Shown piece by piece: positions 26,325-35,765 of a stretch of DNA of 64,000 bases. Position 1 is the stretch's first letter. Each line of letters starts with the position of its first letter. The DNA comes from Micrococcus porci (GTDB lineage Bacteria; Actinomycetota; Actinomycetes; Actinomycetales; Micrococcaceae), in contig NZ_CP083691.1 of NCBI RefSeq assembly GCF_020097155.1, positions 248,001-312,000 on the forward strand. Direction: 5' to 3'. The position numbers were made by a program, and so were the translations under genes. The notes below the pieces were generated by a model that was given only the letters and a program-made list of their open reading frames with translations, was not told where the DNA came from and did no database searches.

Positions 26325-27001
26325 GTCGGGTCGCTCCAGGGGCGGGCGATCGCGGCGCCGTCGGGCAGGGGGGCGGAGGGCAGACCGGGTGTGGAGTCCG
26401 GGCGGAGGACGTCGGGGCGCGGGCCGTCCAGGTGCGCGGTGCGGGCGGGCTCGCGGCGCACGTGCGGGGCGTCGGCGGCGCGGGCACCGAGCTCGGCGAC
26501 GGACTCGCCCGCCAGCTCGGCCTCCGGGTCCAGCCAGGCCCACGGCAGCAGCACGAAGCCGCGCTCGGCGGCCCGGGGGTGCGGGAGGACGAGGTCCGGG
26601 TGGTCGCTCGTGAGGTCCCCGTAGACGATCAGGTCCACGTCCAGGGTCCGCGCGCCCCAGCGCACGGTGCGGCGGCGGTGGTGGTCCTGCTCCAGCCGGT
26701 GGGCCACCCCCAGCAGCTCCCACGGGGAGAGAGCGGTGCGGATCCGCACCACCTGGTTCAGGTAGTCCGGCTGGCCGGGCGGGCCGCCCACCGGCGCCGT
26801 CAGCGCCCGCGGGGAGGCCGCCACAGCCTCGATCCCCGGGGTCACCGTGAGCACCGCGACGGAGGCATCCAGTGTCTCCGACGGGTCGCCCAGGTTGGCC
26901 CCCAGGGCGAGCACCGCGGTGACCGGCGACGACGGGCGGGCGGCGAGCTCCGGCGTCGGGGCGGGGCCCTCCGCGGGGTGGGCGGCCTCGGGGCGGCTCA
27001 T
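26321..27001 (-). CDS. folK: 2-amino-4-hydroxy-6-hydroxymethyldihydropteridine pyrophosphokinase
   Basis: 226 aa. Transfers pyrophosphate from ATP to 6-hydroxymethyl-dihydropterin, the step before FolP. Hallmarks are VLALGANLGDP, the NQVVRIRT segment, RWGARTLDVDLIVYGD and LPHPRAAERGFVLLPWAWLDP. The N-terminus is extended by about 26 residues and the C-terminus by a Pro/Arg-rich tail of about 50, both probably disordered. ATGA overlap with folB. Confidence 0.96.
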   Translation of the reverse strand: MSRPEAAHPAEGPAPTPELAARPSSPVTAVLALGANLGDPSETLDASVAVLTVTPGIEAVAASPRALTAPVGGPPGQPDYLNQVVRIRTALSPWELLGVAHRLEQDHHRRRTVRWGARTLDVDLIVYGDLTSDHPDLVLPHPRAAERGFVLLPWAWLDPEAELAGESVAELGARAADAPHVRREPARTAHLDGPRPDVLRPDSTPGLPSAPLPDGAAIARPWSDPT

Positions 27002-27366
27002 GCGCCCCTCCGGCGGGCCACGGTCACGGAGACGTCCGTGAAGTCGTGCGGGATGGGGGCCTGCGGCTTGTGCACGGTGACCTCCACCGCGGTGACCACG
27101 GGCTGCTCGGCGAGCACCGCCTCGGCGATGCGGACGGCGAGGGTCTCGATCAGGTCGAACGGCTCCCCCGTCACCAGGCGCACCACGGTCTCGGCGACCT
27201 CGGCGTAGTTCGCGGTGCGGGCCAGGTCGTCCCGGGCGGCCGCGGGGCCGGCGTCGAGGGTGAGGGCCACGTCCGTGGTGAACGGCTGCCCGTCGCGCCG
27301 CTCGTGCTCGAACACGCCGTGACGGCCGGTGGCCGTCAGGCCCGTCAGGCGGATGACGTCGCTCAT
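26998..27366 (-). CDS. folB: Dihydroneopterin aldolase
   Basis: 122 aa. Converts dihydroneopterin to 6-hydroxymethyl-dihydropterin and glycolaldehyde. IRLTGLTATGRHGVFEHERRDGQPF contains the pterin-binding region; LVTGEPFDLIETLA and VEVTVHKPQAPIP are conserved. It overlaps both folP and folK by ATGA, so the three folate enzymes are co-translated. Confidence 0.96.
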   Translation of the reverse strand: MSDVIRLTGLTATGRHGVFEHERRDGQPFTTDVALTLDAGPAAARDDLARTANYAEVAETVVRLVTGEPFDLIETLAVRIAEAVLAEQPVVTAVEVTVHKPQAPIPHDFTDVSVTVARRRGA

Positions 27367-28238
27367 GCGCGCGCCTCCCCCGGGCCGGCGGGCCGCGGGG
27401 CGGCCCCGCGCCAGGCGTCTCCCACTCGGACGGCGTCCACGGAGGAGCGGACGTCGTGCACGCGCACGCCCCAGGCCCCGTGCGCCGCGGAGATCGCGGA
27501 CACCGCCGCCGTGGCGTGGTCCCGATCGAGCGCGGGCCGCGGCGTGCCGTCCTCACCGGCCAGCACCGTGCCCAGGAACCGCTTGCGGGAGGCGGCGACC
27601 AGCACCGGGCGGCCCAGGGACTCGATGCGCTCCAGACCGCGCAGCAGCTCCCAGTTCTGCTCGCCGGCCTTGGCGAACCCCAGGCCCGGATCGAGGATGA
27701 TCTGCTCCGGGGACGCACCCGCGGCCAGGAAGCGGTCCGTGACCTCGGACAGCTCCCGGACGACCTCCCCGAGGGTGTCCTCGTAGTGGGCCAGCGAGTC
27801 CATGACCTGCGCGTGCCCGCGGTTGTGCATCAGGATGCACGGGGCGCCGGACTCCGCCACCAGCGCCGGCATGTCCGGTTCGTGGACCAGACCGGAGACG
27901 TCGTTGACGATCACCGGGCCCAGCGCCAGGCAGGCCCGCGCCGTGGCGGTGTGCATGGTGTCGATCGAGAGGACCGCGCCCTCCGCCAGCAGCGCCTCCA
28001 CCACCGGCAGGATGCGGCGCTGCTCCTCGGCCGGGTCCACGGGCGTGGCGCCCGTGCGCGTGGACTCCCCGCCGACGTCGATCAGGTCCGCCCCCTGCGC
28101 CAGCAGGTCGAGACCGTGGGCGACCGCCGCGTCCACGCGGTCGTGCGCACCGCCGTCGGAGAAGGAGTCCGGCGTGACGTTCAGGATGCCCATGACCAGC
28201 GTGCGGTCCGGGAGCTCGTGGAACGGCTTCGGGAGCAT
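27363..28238 (-). CDS. folP: Dihydropteroate synthase
   Basis: 291 aa. Condenses the pterin pyrophosphate with p-aminobenzoate; the sulfonamide target. Signatures are MGILNVTPDSFSDGG, LIDVGGESTRTGA, ILMHNRG, IILDPGLGFAK and VAASRKRFLG. The ATG at 28238 is preceded by AGGAAGGA; the in-frame extension to 28712 would run through the gap and into folE on the same strand and is rejected. Confidence 0.97.
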   Translation of the reverse strand: MLPKPFHELPDRTLVMGILNVTPDSFSDGGAHDRVDAAVAHGLDLLAQGADLIDVGGESTRTGATPVDPAEEQRRILPVVEALLAEGAVLSIDTMHTATARACLALGPVIVNDVSGLVHEPDMPALVAESGAPCILMHNRGHAQVMDSLAHYEDTLGEVVRELSEVTDRFLAAGASPEQIILDPGLGFAKAGEQNWELLRGLERIESLGRPVLVAASRKRFLGTVLAGEDGTPRPALDRDHATAAVSAISAAHGAWGVRVHDVRSSVDAVRVGDAWRGAAPRPAGPGEARA

Positions 28239-28372
28239 GACGTGCGTCCTTCCTCTGCGCGGGCGGTCTCCACCCAGTCTGGCATGCACCCCCGACGCCG
28301 CAGGGGGTCCGGAACGGTCCCCCGTCGACGACGTCGACCGGGAGGAAGGGGTGGGCGCCGATGCCCGAGGGC

Positions 28373-29089
28373 TCAGCCGTGCATGATGAGGCTCATGGCC
28401 TCGGCACGCGTGGAGGGGTCGCGCAGCTGGCCGCGCACGGCCGAGGTGACGGTCTTGGCGCCGGGCTTGCGCACGCCGCGCATGGACATGCACATGTGCT
28501 CCGCCTCCACGACGACGATCGCACCCTTCGGCTGCAGGTGCTCCATGAGCGCCTCCACCACCTGGGTGGTCAGCCGCTCCTGCACCTGCGGCCGGCGGGC
28601 GTAGAGCTCCACCAGGCGGGCCAGCTTGGACAGGCCCGTCACGCGCCCCTCGGCGGACGGGATGTACCCGATGTGCGCGGCCCCGTGGAACGGCACCAGG
28701 TGGTGCTCGCACGTCGAGTAGAACGGGATGTCCTTCACCAGCACGAGCTCCTCGTGGGAGAGGTCGAACGTGGTGCCCAGCACCTGCTCGGGGCGCTGGT
28801 GCAGGCCCGCGAAGAACTCCGCGTAGGCCTTGGCCACCCGCTTGGGGGTGTCCTGCAGCCCCTCCCGATCCGGGTCCTCGCCGATCGCCAGGAGGATCTC
28901 CCGCACGGCCGCCTCGATGCGCGGGCGGTCCACGGTGTCCTGGTCCGGGTCGAACGTGCCGGGCACGCCGGGGACGGCGCCGGCCAGTGCCGCCCCGGCC
29001 CCCGTCGTGGGGGCGACGTCCGCCGCCGCCTCGTGCGGACGGTGCAGGTGCGCGTCGGCCAGGGCCGCGTCTCGGTGCTGCTCGGTCAT
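28373..29089 (-). CDS. folE: GTP cyclohydrolase I
   Basis: 238 aa. First step of folate synthesis, GTP to dihydroneopterin triphosphate. The zinc ligands are visible in [12 protein letters not shown] and HMCMSMRG, with [24 protein letters not shown] between. A non-conserved N-terminus of about 48 residues precedes the core and may mean the true start is later. It lies 16 nt after ftsH, the standard actinobacterial pairing. Confidence 0.96.
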   Translation of the reverse strand: MTEQHRDAALADAHLHRPHEAAADVAPTTGAGAALAGAVPGVPGTFDPDQDTVDRPRIEAAVREILLAIGEDPDREGLQDTPKRVAKAYAEFFAGLHQRPEQVLGTTFDLSHEELVLVKDIPFYSTCEHHLVPFHGAAHIGYIPSAEGRVTGLSKLARLVELYARRPQVQERLTTQVVEALMEHLQPKGAIVVVEAEHMCMSMRGVRKPGAKTVTSAVRGQLRDPSTRAEAMSLIMHG

Positions 29090-29105
29090 GCTCTCCCGCT
29101 CTCGA

Positions 29106-31187
29106 TCAGTAGGTGGGGCCCGGCGTCGGGCTGTGCTGCCCGGGCAGGTCCCCGGGGCCGCCGGCGGACCCGCCGGCGCCGCCGAGAGCGGTGGGCGGGG
29201 CGCCCTCGGGCGCGTCCGGCACCGTGGTGCCCTCGACGCCCACGGCCTCCGGCTGCTCGCCCTCCAGACGGCTCGCGCGCTCCCTGGCGGTGAGCACGGG
29301 CGGGACGTCGTGCGGGGGCCGGTCGTCCGCCGCGAGCCACAGCGGGCGCTCCGGGCGCTTGCGGACGTCCTTGAAGATCTCCGCGATCTGCTCCTGGGTC
29401 AGGGTCTCCTTCTCGAGCAGCTCCGCGGCCAGGCGGTCCAGCACGTCGCGGTTCTCGGTGAGCACCCAGTGGGCCTCGGCGTGCGCGCCGTCCAGGAGGG
29501 CGCGGACCTCCGCGTCCACCAGGTAGGCCAGCTCCTCGGAGTACTCGCGGGACGCGGCCCCGCCGCCGCCCAGGAACGGGTCCGTGTTCGCGGAACCGAG
29601 CTTCACGGCGCCCACCTTGGAGCTCATGCCGTAGTCCGTGACCATCTTGCGGGCGGTCTCGGTGGCCTTCTGGATGTCGTTCGCGGCACCCGAGGACGGG
29701 TCCTTGAACACGACCTCCTCCGCCACGCGCCCGCCCATCGCGTAGGCGAGCTGGTCCAGGAGCTCGTTGCGGGTCACGGAGTACTTGTCGTTCTCCGGGA
29801 CCACCATCGTGTAGCCCAGGGCGCGGCCGCGCGGGAGGATCGTGATCTTCGTGACCGGGGCCGAGTTCCGCAGGCCCGCGGCGACGAGCGCGTGCCCGCC
29901 CTCGTGGTAGGCCGTCACCTTGCGCTCGTGCTCGTTCATCAGGCGCGTGCGCTTCTGCGGGCCCGCCATGACGCGGTCCACCGCCTCGTCGAGGGCGGCG
30001 TTGTCGATCACGTTGTTGCGGGAGCGGGCCGTCAGCAGCGCGGCCTCGTTGATCACGTTGGCCAGGTCCGCGCCCGTGTAGCCGGGGGTGCGCTTGGCCA
30101 GGGAGCGCAGGTCGACGTCGAGGGCGATCGGCTTGCCCTGCGCGTGGACCTCGAGGATCTTGGCGCGGCCGTCCAGGTCCGGGGCCTCCACCGGGATCTG
30201 CCGGTCGAAGCGGCCCGGGCGCAGCAGCGCCGGGTCCAGCACGTCCGGACGGTTGGTGGCAGCGATCATGATGACGTTGGTGGAGGCGTCGAAGCCGTCC
30301 ATCTCCACGAGCATCTGGTTCAGCGTCTGCTCGCGCTCGTCGTTGCCGCCGCCGATGCCCACGCCGCGGGAGCGGCCCACGGCGTCGATCTCGTCCACGA
30401 AGATGATGGCCGGGGCGTTGGCCTTGGCCTGCTCGAAGAGGTCGCGCACGCGGGAGGCGCCCACGCCCACGAACATCTCGACGAAGTCCGAGCCGGAGAT
30501 CGAGTAGAACGGGACCCCGGCCTCGCCGGCCACGGCCTTGGCCAGCAGCGTCTTGCCGGTGCCGGGCGGGCCGTACAGCAGCACGCCCTTGGGGATCTTG
30601 GCGCCCACGGCGTGGAAGCGCTCCGGCTCCGTGAGGAACTCCTTGATCTCGTGGAGCTCCTCCACGGCCTCGTCCGCGCCGGCGACGTCCTTGAACAGGA
30701 CGTCCGGGTTGTCCTTGTTGATGAGCTTGGCCCGGGACTTGCCGAACTGCATGACCTTGCCGCCGCCGCCCTGCATGCGGGACATGAGGAACCAGAACAG
30801 CAGGGAGATGAGCAGGAACGGGATCATCAGGCCCAGCAGGGAGAGGAGCCAGCTGTCCCGGACGGGCTCGTCCTGGTAGCCGTCCACGGAGGAGTCCTGC
30901 ACGGTGCGGACCACGTCCTGCGCGCGGGCCGCGGAGAACTGGAAGTAGACGTCCCTGCCGAGGTCCCGGCCATCCTGGGAGAGGGGCTCGCGCAGGGTCA
31001 GGTCCACGCGCTGCTCGCCGTCGACGACGCGGGCCTGGGCGACCTTGTCGTCCCTCAGCAGGGCCATGCCCACGTTGGTGTCCACCATGCCGCGGCCGGA
31101 CTGCGCGGTGGTCAGGGGGATCACGAGGCCCAGCACCAGGAGCCCGAGGAGGATCCAGATGTAGGGCTTGTTGAACTGCTTCTTCAC
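29106..31187 (-). CDS. ftsH: ATP-dependent membrane zinc metalloprotease FtsH
   Basis: 693 aa. Degrades misfolded membrane and regulatory proteins. Two N-terminal helices ([17 protein letters not shown] near 8-25, and [22 protein letters not shown] near 110-135), AAA module with [12 protein letters not shown] near 206, second region [17 protein letters not shown] and the zinc site HEGGH near 428 (the usual HEAGH with Gly). It starts with GTG at 31187 behind an AGGAG about 11 nt away. The C-terminal 90 residues are Pro/Gly-rich. Heads the fol operon. Confidence 0.97.
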   Translation of the reverse strand: MKKQFNKPYIWILLGLLVLGLVIPLTTAQSGRGMVDTNVGMALLRDDKVAQARVVDGEQRVDLTLREPLSQDGRDLGRDVYFQFSAARAQDVVRTVQDSSVDGYQDEPVRDSWLLSLLGLMIPFLLISLLFWFLMSRMQGGGGKVMQFGKSRAKLINKDNPDVLFKDVAGADEAVEELHEIKEFLTEPERFHAVGAKIPKGVLLYGPPGTGKTLLAKAVAGEAGVPFYSISGSDFVEMFVGVGASRVRDLFEQAKANAPAIIFVDEIDAVGRSRGVGIGGGNDEREQTLNQMLVEMDGFDASTNVIMIAATNRPDVLDPALLRPGRFDRQIPVEAPDLDGRAKILEVHAQGKPIALDVDLRSLAKRTPGYTGADLANVINEAALLTARSRNNVIDNAALDEAVDRVMAGPQKRTRLMNEHERKVTAYHEGGHALVAAGLRNSAPVTKITILPRGRALGYTMVVPENDKYSVTRNELLDQLAYAMGGRVAEEVVFKDPSSGAANDIQKATETARKMVTDYGMSSKVGAVKLGSANTDPFLGGGGAASREYSEELAYLVDAEVRALLDGAHAEAHWVLTENRDVLDRLAAELLEKETLTQEQIAEIFKDVRKRPERPLWLAADDRPPHDVPPVLTARERASRLEGEQPEAVGVEGTTVPDAPEGAPPTALGGAGGSAGGPGDLPGQHSPTPGPTY

Positions 31188-31543
31188 GGTCCGTGTGTCT
31201 CCTGGTCTGCCGCGGGGGCCGGGCGTGGCTCGGGCGGGCGCGGCGTGCCGCGCGGGGACGCGGACGAGACCCCTCCCGAGGGTCACTGCCCCACGCTACC
31301 GGGCGGGGCCCAGGGCCGCCTCGACTGTTCGCGCCAGGTGGACAGCCACCCGATGCCTCCCGCATCCCTCCCCCCGCCCCCACTCGCCGAGTGAAGGTGA
31401 CACGCCGTCACGGAGGGCGGGGAGCCGAGGAATGGCGGCGCGTCGGCTTCACTCGGCCCGTCCGTTCAGGGCCCCTCACGACGACGGACCGACTCCTGTG
31501 GACAGGCGGCCCCGTGGAGCGCTGGCCGCCTCACACTGACATC
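31188..31543. other. Divergent gap between ftsH and the Vsr-like gene
   Basis: 356 bp. A TAGCGT box for ftsH lies at 31293-31298 on the minus strand, giving a leader of about 100 nt. The palindromic element 31388-31458 occupies the middle. The last 85 bp must hold the promoter of the 31544 gene, but I see no good -10 there. No ORF or RNA gene is evident. Confidence 0.5.
31388..31458. repeat. Palindromic element, left copy (71 bp)
   Basis: Left arm GAGTGAAGGTGACACGCCGT and right arm CGTCGGCTTCACTCGG form an imperfect inverted repeat. The GACACGCCGT core is at 31399-31408. A near-copy of the same orientation lies at 32592-32663, so the two enclose the gene at 31544-32599. Confidence 0.8.
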
Positions 31544-32599
31544 ATGTCCCGCCCGCCCCGCGACCTGCCTGCGGTCCTGCGCCGCGGGCCGTTCACCACG
31601 GCCTCCGCACTCGCCCTCGGCGTGCCCGCCTCCCGCCTGCGTCGTTCGGACGTGCGGCGACTCCGGCGCGGGGTCCTGGTCTGGACGGGCGCCACGGACG
31701 GCGGCTCCACCGTCGACCCCGCGCTGCCGCCCCGCCCGGCCGCCGCCTCCGGCGCCGACACCCCGTGGGTCCTGGCCAGCCGCCTGACGCCGTCGGAACA
31801 GGAGACCCTCGCCGGAGTGCTCGCCGCGGCACCGGACGCCACCGCATCCCATCTGACCGCGGCCCGACTGACCGGACTGTGGCTGCCGACGCGGCTGGCG
31901 GCCGACCGCACGCTCCACGTCACCCGCCCGCCGGGCACCGCGAACAGCGCTCCTGCAGGGGTCCGGATGCACCGGCGCCGGCCGACCTCCGAGGGGGCAC
32001 AGCTCGTCCGCGGCTCCGGCCCGCCGCTCGACGGCCCCATCCCGGTCACGGGGCCCGCCCGCACATGGCGGGATCTGGCGAGCCTCCTGGACCTCGCGGA
32101 ACTGGTGGTCCTGGGAGACCGGCTCGTGTGCTCCTCCGGCCCGGAACGCGCGGACCCCCTGTGCTCCCGCGCAGCCCTGGTGCAGGCGGCCGCCCGACCC
32201 GGCCAACGTCACGCCGTCCTCGCCCGGGATGCCGCCGCCCTGGTCCGCGACGGCGCCCACTCACCGCCGGAGACCAGGCTGCGGCTCGCCCTGCTGGACG
32301 CGGGCCTCCCCGAGCCGGAGCTGCAGCTGGAGGTGTGGGATCCCGCCTTCTCCCGGAGCCGGCCGGCGACGGCGGATCTCGGGTGGCGTCGCCACGGCGT
32401 GGTCCTGCAGTACGAGGGCGCCGGACACGACGATCCCGTCCAGGTGCGCGGGGACACCCTCCGCGACGCGGCGTTCCAGCGCCGAGGGGTCGTGGTCATC
32501 CGCGCCGCCGCCGCAGACCTCGCGGAGGGGTTCCGCGGCACGACGGCCCTGGCGGAGGCCGCACTGCGTCGTCGTGGATGGACCCCCGGACGCGAGTGA
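31544..32599 (+). CDS. AbiEi/DUF559-like protein with Vsr-type nuclease fold (putative)
   Basis: 351 aa. The N-terminus (AVLRRGPFTTASALALGVPASRLRRSDVRRLRRGVLVW) reads as the winged-helix seen in AbiEi-type and related actinobacterial proteins. The C-terminus has SPPETRLRLALLDAGLPEPE, TADLGWRRHGVVLQYEG and a FQRRGVVVIRAAAADL helix, the arrangement of DUF559/Vsr-like endonucleases, with Asp and Glu at the expected metal positions. The usual EYDG reads QYEG. Its stop codon lies inside the right palindromic element. Activity and partner are unknown. Confidence 0.6.
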   Translation: MSRPPRDLPAVLRRGPFTTASALALGVPASRLRRSDVRRLRRGVLVWTGATDGGSTVDPALPPRPAAASGADTPWVLASRLTPSEQETLAGVLAAAPDATASHLTAARLTGLWLPTRLAADRTLHVTRPPGTANSAPAGVRMHRRRPTSEGAQLVRGSGPPLDGPIPVTGPARTWRDLASLLDLAELVVLGDRLVCSSGPERADPLCSRAALVQAAARPGQRHAVLARDAAALVRDGAHSPPETRLRLALLDAGLPEPELQLEVWDPAFSRSRPATADLGWRRHGVVLQYEGAGHDDPVQVRGDTLRDAAFQRRGVVVIRAAAADLAEGFRGTTALAEAALRRRGWTPGRE

Positions 32600-32663
32600 A
32601 GCGGACACGCCGTCATAGGAACCCCTGACGGGGTCCGTGGCGGCGTGTCCGCTTCACTCGGCC
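32592..32663. repeat. Palindromic element, right copy (72 bp)
   Basis: Arms GAGTGAAGCGGACACGCCGT (from 32594) and GGCGGCGTGTCCGCTTCACT (from 32639) are nearly perfect reverse complements, with an inner ACCCCTGACGGGGT hairpin. The left arm supplies the TGA of the upstream gene. Between two convergent genes it could also act as a bidirectional terminator. Confidence 0.85.
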
Positions 32664-32692
32664 GCCTCCCCACGGGGGAGCCGCGGCGCGGC

Positions 32693-33244
32693 TCAGCTGT
32701 AGACGTGCGGGGCGAGCGTGCCGACGAAGTCCAGGTTGCGGTACTTCTCCGCGTAGTCCAGGCCGTAGCCCACCACGAACTCGTTCGGGATGTCCTTGCC
32801 GACGTACTTCACGTCGATGTCCACCTTCATGGCGTCCGGCTTGCGCAGGAACGTGCAGATCTCCACCGACGCCGGGCCGCGGGTCTCCAGGTTCGCCTTC
32901 AGCCAGGACAGGGTCAGGCCGGAGTCGATGATGTCCTCCACGATCAGCACGTGGCGGCCGGTGAGGTCGGCGTCGAGGTCCTTGAGGATGCGGACGACGC
33001 CGGAGGACTTGGTGCCGGAGCCGTAGGAGGAGACGGCCATGAAGTCCATCTCCACGTGCGAGTGCAGCGCGCGGGTCAGGTCCGCCACGACCATGACGGC
33101 GCCCTTGAGCACGGCCACGATCAGCAGGTCCTTGCCCTCGTAGTCGCGGTCGATCTGGGCGGCGAGGTCACGGATGGTGTCCTGGACCTCCTCCTTCGAC
33201 ATGAGGACGTGGGTGAGATCGTTCTGGACATCCTGTGCGTCCAT
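32693..33244 (-). CDS. hpt: Hypoxanthine phosphoribosyltransferase
   Basis: 183 aa. Salvages hypoxanthine/guanine with PRPP. Has the PPi loop LKGAVMVVADL, SYGSGTKSSG, the PRPP motif VLIVEDIIDSGLTL and the base-contacting KPDAMKVDIDVKYVG. It follows tilS in the same direction with a 54-nt gap, the conserved tilS-hpt order seen from Firmicutes to actinobacteria. Confidence 0.97.
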   Translation of the reverse strand: MDAQDVQNDLTHVLMSKEEVQDTIRDLAAQIDRDYEGKDLLIVAVLKGAVMVVADLTRALHSHVEMDFMAVSSYGSGTKSSGVVRILKDLDADLTGRHVLIVEDIIDSGLTLSWLKANLETRGPASVEICTFLRKPDAMKVDIDVKYVGKDIPNEFVVGYGLDYAEKYRNLDFVGTLAPHVYS

Positions 33245-33298
33245 GGCGCCGCTCCTGAGGTGCTTCGTGGGGTGCTGTGCGAGGTCGCCCGGCCCGGC

Positions 33299-34465
33299 TC
33301 ACCGGTCCGCCGGGCGGGGGATGTAGGCAAGTCTGGCACACCCCGACGGACCGCCCTCCTTCCGGCCGCCGACGCCGCCCTCCCCCGCCGCGACGCGGCG
33401 CACCGTGACGCCGTGGCCCAGCTCCACCGGCCCGGCCGAGCCGCCCCCGGCGTGGGCGGCCGCCACCAGCGCGTCGGCCGCGAGGATCCGCTCACGGGAC
33501 GGCGTGCCGGCTCCCGCGGCCCGGGCCGCGCGGGCGTGCACCCGGTGGCGCACCGCGGCCGGGAGCGCGGCGAGGGCGTCGAGGTCGAGGAGGACGGGGG
33601 CGGGGCGGTCGGTCTCCGGGGCAGGCAGGCGGAGGCGGGCGAGGGCGTCGTCGGCCCAGGCGTCCAGGGCGGCGGCGTCCTCCGCGGCGATGGCCGCCGT
33701 GCGCACGAGGGCGGCGCGCAGGCCGGGGCCGAGGCCGGTGTCGGGGTCCTCGAGGGCGGGCAGGATCCGTGTGCGGACCCGCGAGCGCAGCAGGGCCGGG
33801 TCCGCGTTGTGGGGGTCCGTGAACCAGGTGAGCCCGGCCCAGCGGCAGATCGCCTCGGTGTCGGCGCGGCTCAGGCCGAGCAGCGGGCGGGCCAGGGCCA
33901 CCCCGCCGGGGAGCGCGCCGTGCGCCGGGATGCCCGCGAGGGAGCGGGTGCCGGATCCGCGCGCGAGGCCGAGGAGGACCTGTTCGGCCTGGTCGTCGGC
34001 GGTGTGGGCGGTGAGCACGAGGGCGGGGGTCCCCTCCCCGACCCCCTCCGCCGCGCGGGCGAGCGCGGTGCGGCGGGCGGAGCGGGCGGAGGCCTCGGGT
34101 CCGTCGCCGGCGGGGGTCACGGTGACGGCCTCCACGGTGACGGGCGCCAGGCCCAGCGCCCGGGCGGTCCGGGCGGCCGCCGCCGCCACCGCGGCGCTGC
34201 CGTCCTGGAGCCCGTGGTCGACGACGACGGCCCCCGCCGGGCCGAGCCGCTCCCCCGCACGCGTGCCCGCCAGCACGGCGCAGGCGACCGCGAGGGCCAG
34301 GGAGTCGGCGCCGCCGGAGAGCGCCACGAGGACCGGGCCGGGATGCTCCGCGCGGACCGCGCGGACGGACTCCACGGCCCGGTGCAGGGGCTCGGGCCAG
34401 CGGGACCGCGGCGGCCACGGGCCGGCGAGGGCGGGCAGGGTGGGTGCGCCGGGGACGGCGACCAC
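33299..34465 (-). CDS. tilS: tRNA(Ile)-lysidine synthase
   Basis: 388 aa from the GTG at 34465. Modifies C34 of the AUA-reading tRNA-Ile to lysidine. PP-loop VLVALSGGADSLALAVA, then VVVDHGLQ, LTAHTADDQAEQVLLGLARG and RPLLGLSRADTEAI. The frame stays open to a GTG at 34537, but that part would translate the repeat at 34466-34512, so I place the start just after it; this remains uncertain because no clear ribosome site is visible. Confidence 0.9.
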   Translation of the reverse strand: MVAVPGAPTLPALAGPWPPRSRWPEPLHRAVESVRAVRAEHPGPVLVALSGGADSLALAVACAVLAGTRAGERLGPAGAVVVDHGLQDGSAAVAAAAARTARALGLAPVTVEAVTVTPAGDGPEASARSARRTALARAAEGVGEGTPALVLTAHTADDQAEQVLLGLARGSGTRSLAGIPAHGALPGGVALARPLLGLSRADTEAICRWAGLTWFTDPHNADPALLRSRVRTRILPALEDPDTGLGPGLRAALVRTAAIAAEDAAALDAWADDALARLRLPAPETDRPAPVLLDLDALAALPAAVRHRVHARAARAAGAGTPSRERILAADALVAAAHAGGGSAGPVELGHGVTVRRVAAGEGGVGGRKEGGPSGCARLAYIPRPADR

Positions 34466-34512
34466 ATCGCGAACGAAAGGGCTCGACACGCCGTTCGTCT
34501 CTCGAACGACAG
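34466..34512. repeat. Single copy of the dispersed palindromic repeat
   Basis: CGCGAACGAAAGGGCTCGAC, the core GACACGCCGT (34485-34494) and GTTCGTCTCTCGAACGAC. The outer arms carry the CGAACGAAAG motif shared with the 22, 56, 57 and 58 kb copies, and the centre shares GACACGCCGT with the 22, 31 and 32 kb copies. It lies between the zincin stop and the probable tilS start. Confidence 0.75.
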
Positions 34513-34523
34513 CGTGGGGGGGC

Positions 34524-35699
34524 TCAGGCCTGGGCACGGATCCGCGCGACCCAGCGGTCCGGCGCGTGGATCTCCTCCTCGCTCGGCAGCAGCTCGGGCG
34601 CGTCCCAGACCACGTTGAACCCGTCCCTCCCGAGCTCGGCCACGGCCGCGTCCACGAACCGCTGCCCGTCCCGGTACTGCGCCATCTTCGCGTCCATGCC
34701 CAGCAGGCGGCGCAGCAGGCGGTCGAGGCCGGAGCGGCGGTCCCCGCGGGCGTCGAACCGGCGGCGGATGGTCTTCACGGAGGACACCACGGAGGAGTCC
34801 ACGGCGTCCATGACCACGTTCGCGTGGCCCTCCAGCAGGGACATCACCGCGGTCAGCCGGGACAGCCGAGCGCGGTCCTCCTCGTCCTGGATCGCGCCGA
34901 GCAGTCCCAGCGCGGGGCGCCCGCCGGGCCCGGCGGCGCCGTCGTCCTGCCCCGCGCGCCCGGCGCCCGGCGACGTCGAGGCGCCCAGGGGGTTCGCGGC
35001 GGCCAGGGCGGAGCGCAGGCGCTCCGGCAGGGACTCGGCCTTGTCGAACAGCCCGCCGGTCAGCGCGGTGATCTCCCCCTGCAGGTGGCCGCGCAGCCAG
35101 GGGGCGGCGGCGAACTGCACGCGGTGGGTCTGCTCGTGCAGGCACACCCAGAGGCGGAAGTCGGCGGGGTCCACGTGGATCTCCCGGCGGACCTGCGCCA
35201 CGTTGGGGGCCACCAGCAGGAGGCGGCCGCCCGCGGGACCGGCGGGGACGCCGTCAGGACCGGGGAGGGCGGAGAACGGGTCGTACTGGCCGAGGACCTT
35301 GGAGGAGAGCCAGGCGAGGATCCCACCCATCTCCAGGGCGGCCGCGCGGCGTGTGAGGGGTGCCGTGGTGAGTGCGTACTCCTGGGGCCGCGTGGCGCGC
35401 AGGTGCGCGAAGGACGGCTCCAGCAGCCCCGCGAAGGACTGCGTGTTGGCGAGGGACCACGTCGGGCGGTCCACCACGAGCACCTGCGAGTCCCGCAGGT
35501 CCTCGGCCGCGGCCAGGCCGGTCAGCCGGTGCACGTGGGCCACGGAGGCCGCCGCGGCGGCGCGCAGCCCCTCGGCCTCGCGCCGGGCCTCGCGGGTGCC
35601 GATCCGCGGTCCGGCGGCGGCCAGGGAGCCGGCCGCGCGCGCGGCGGCGTCCCAGTCCACGGGGTGGGCCGGGGAGGGGACGGGCTGGTCGGCGGTCAT
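34524..35699 (-). CDS. Zincin-like metalloprotease, DUF2342/F420-associated family
   Basis: 391 aa. The zinc motif HEQTH lies in LWVCLHEQTHRVQFAAAPWL, followed by EGHANVVMDAV, where the third ligand is expected. The family is encoded next to tilS and dacB throughout actinobacteria, although its name refers to coenzyme F420. A Gly/Ala insert near 240-265 is low complexity. Substrate unknown. The ATG at 35699 begins after a 66-nt gap from dacB. Confidence 0.88.
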   Translation of the reverse strand: MTADQPVPSPAHPVDWDAAARAAGSLAAAGPRIGTREARREAEGLRAAAAASVAHVHRLTGLAAAEDLRDSQVLVVDRPTWSLANTQSFAGLLEPSFAHLRATRPQEYALTTAPLTRRAAALEMGGILAWLSSKVLGQYDPFSALPGPDGVPAGPAGGRLLLVAPNVAQVRREIHVDPADFRLWVCLHEQTHRVQFAAAPWLRGHLQGEITALTGGLFDKAESLPERLRSALAAANPLGASTSPGAGRAGQDDGAAGPGGRPALGLLGAIQDEEDRARLSRLTAVMSLLEGHANVVMDAVDSSVVSSVKTIRRRFDARGDRRSGLDRLLRRLLGMDAKMAQYRDGQRFVDAAVAELGRDGFNVVWDAPELLPSEEEIHAPDRWVARIRAQA

Positions 35700-35765
35700 G
35701 GATCCATCAGACCACAGGGACCGGACGCGGCAGCGCGTCCCGGGCCCGACGCCGCGCCCGCCCGC

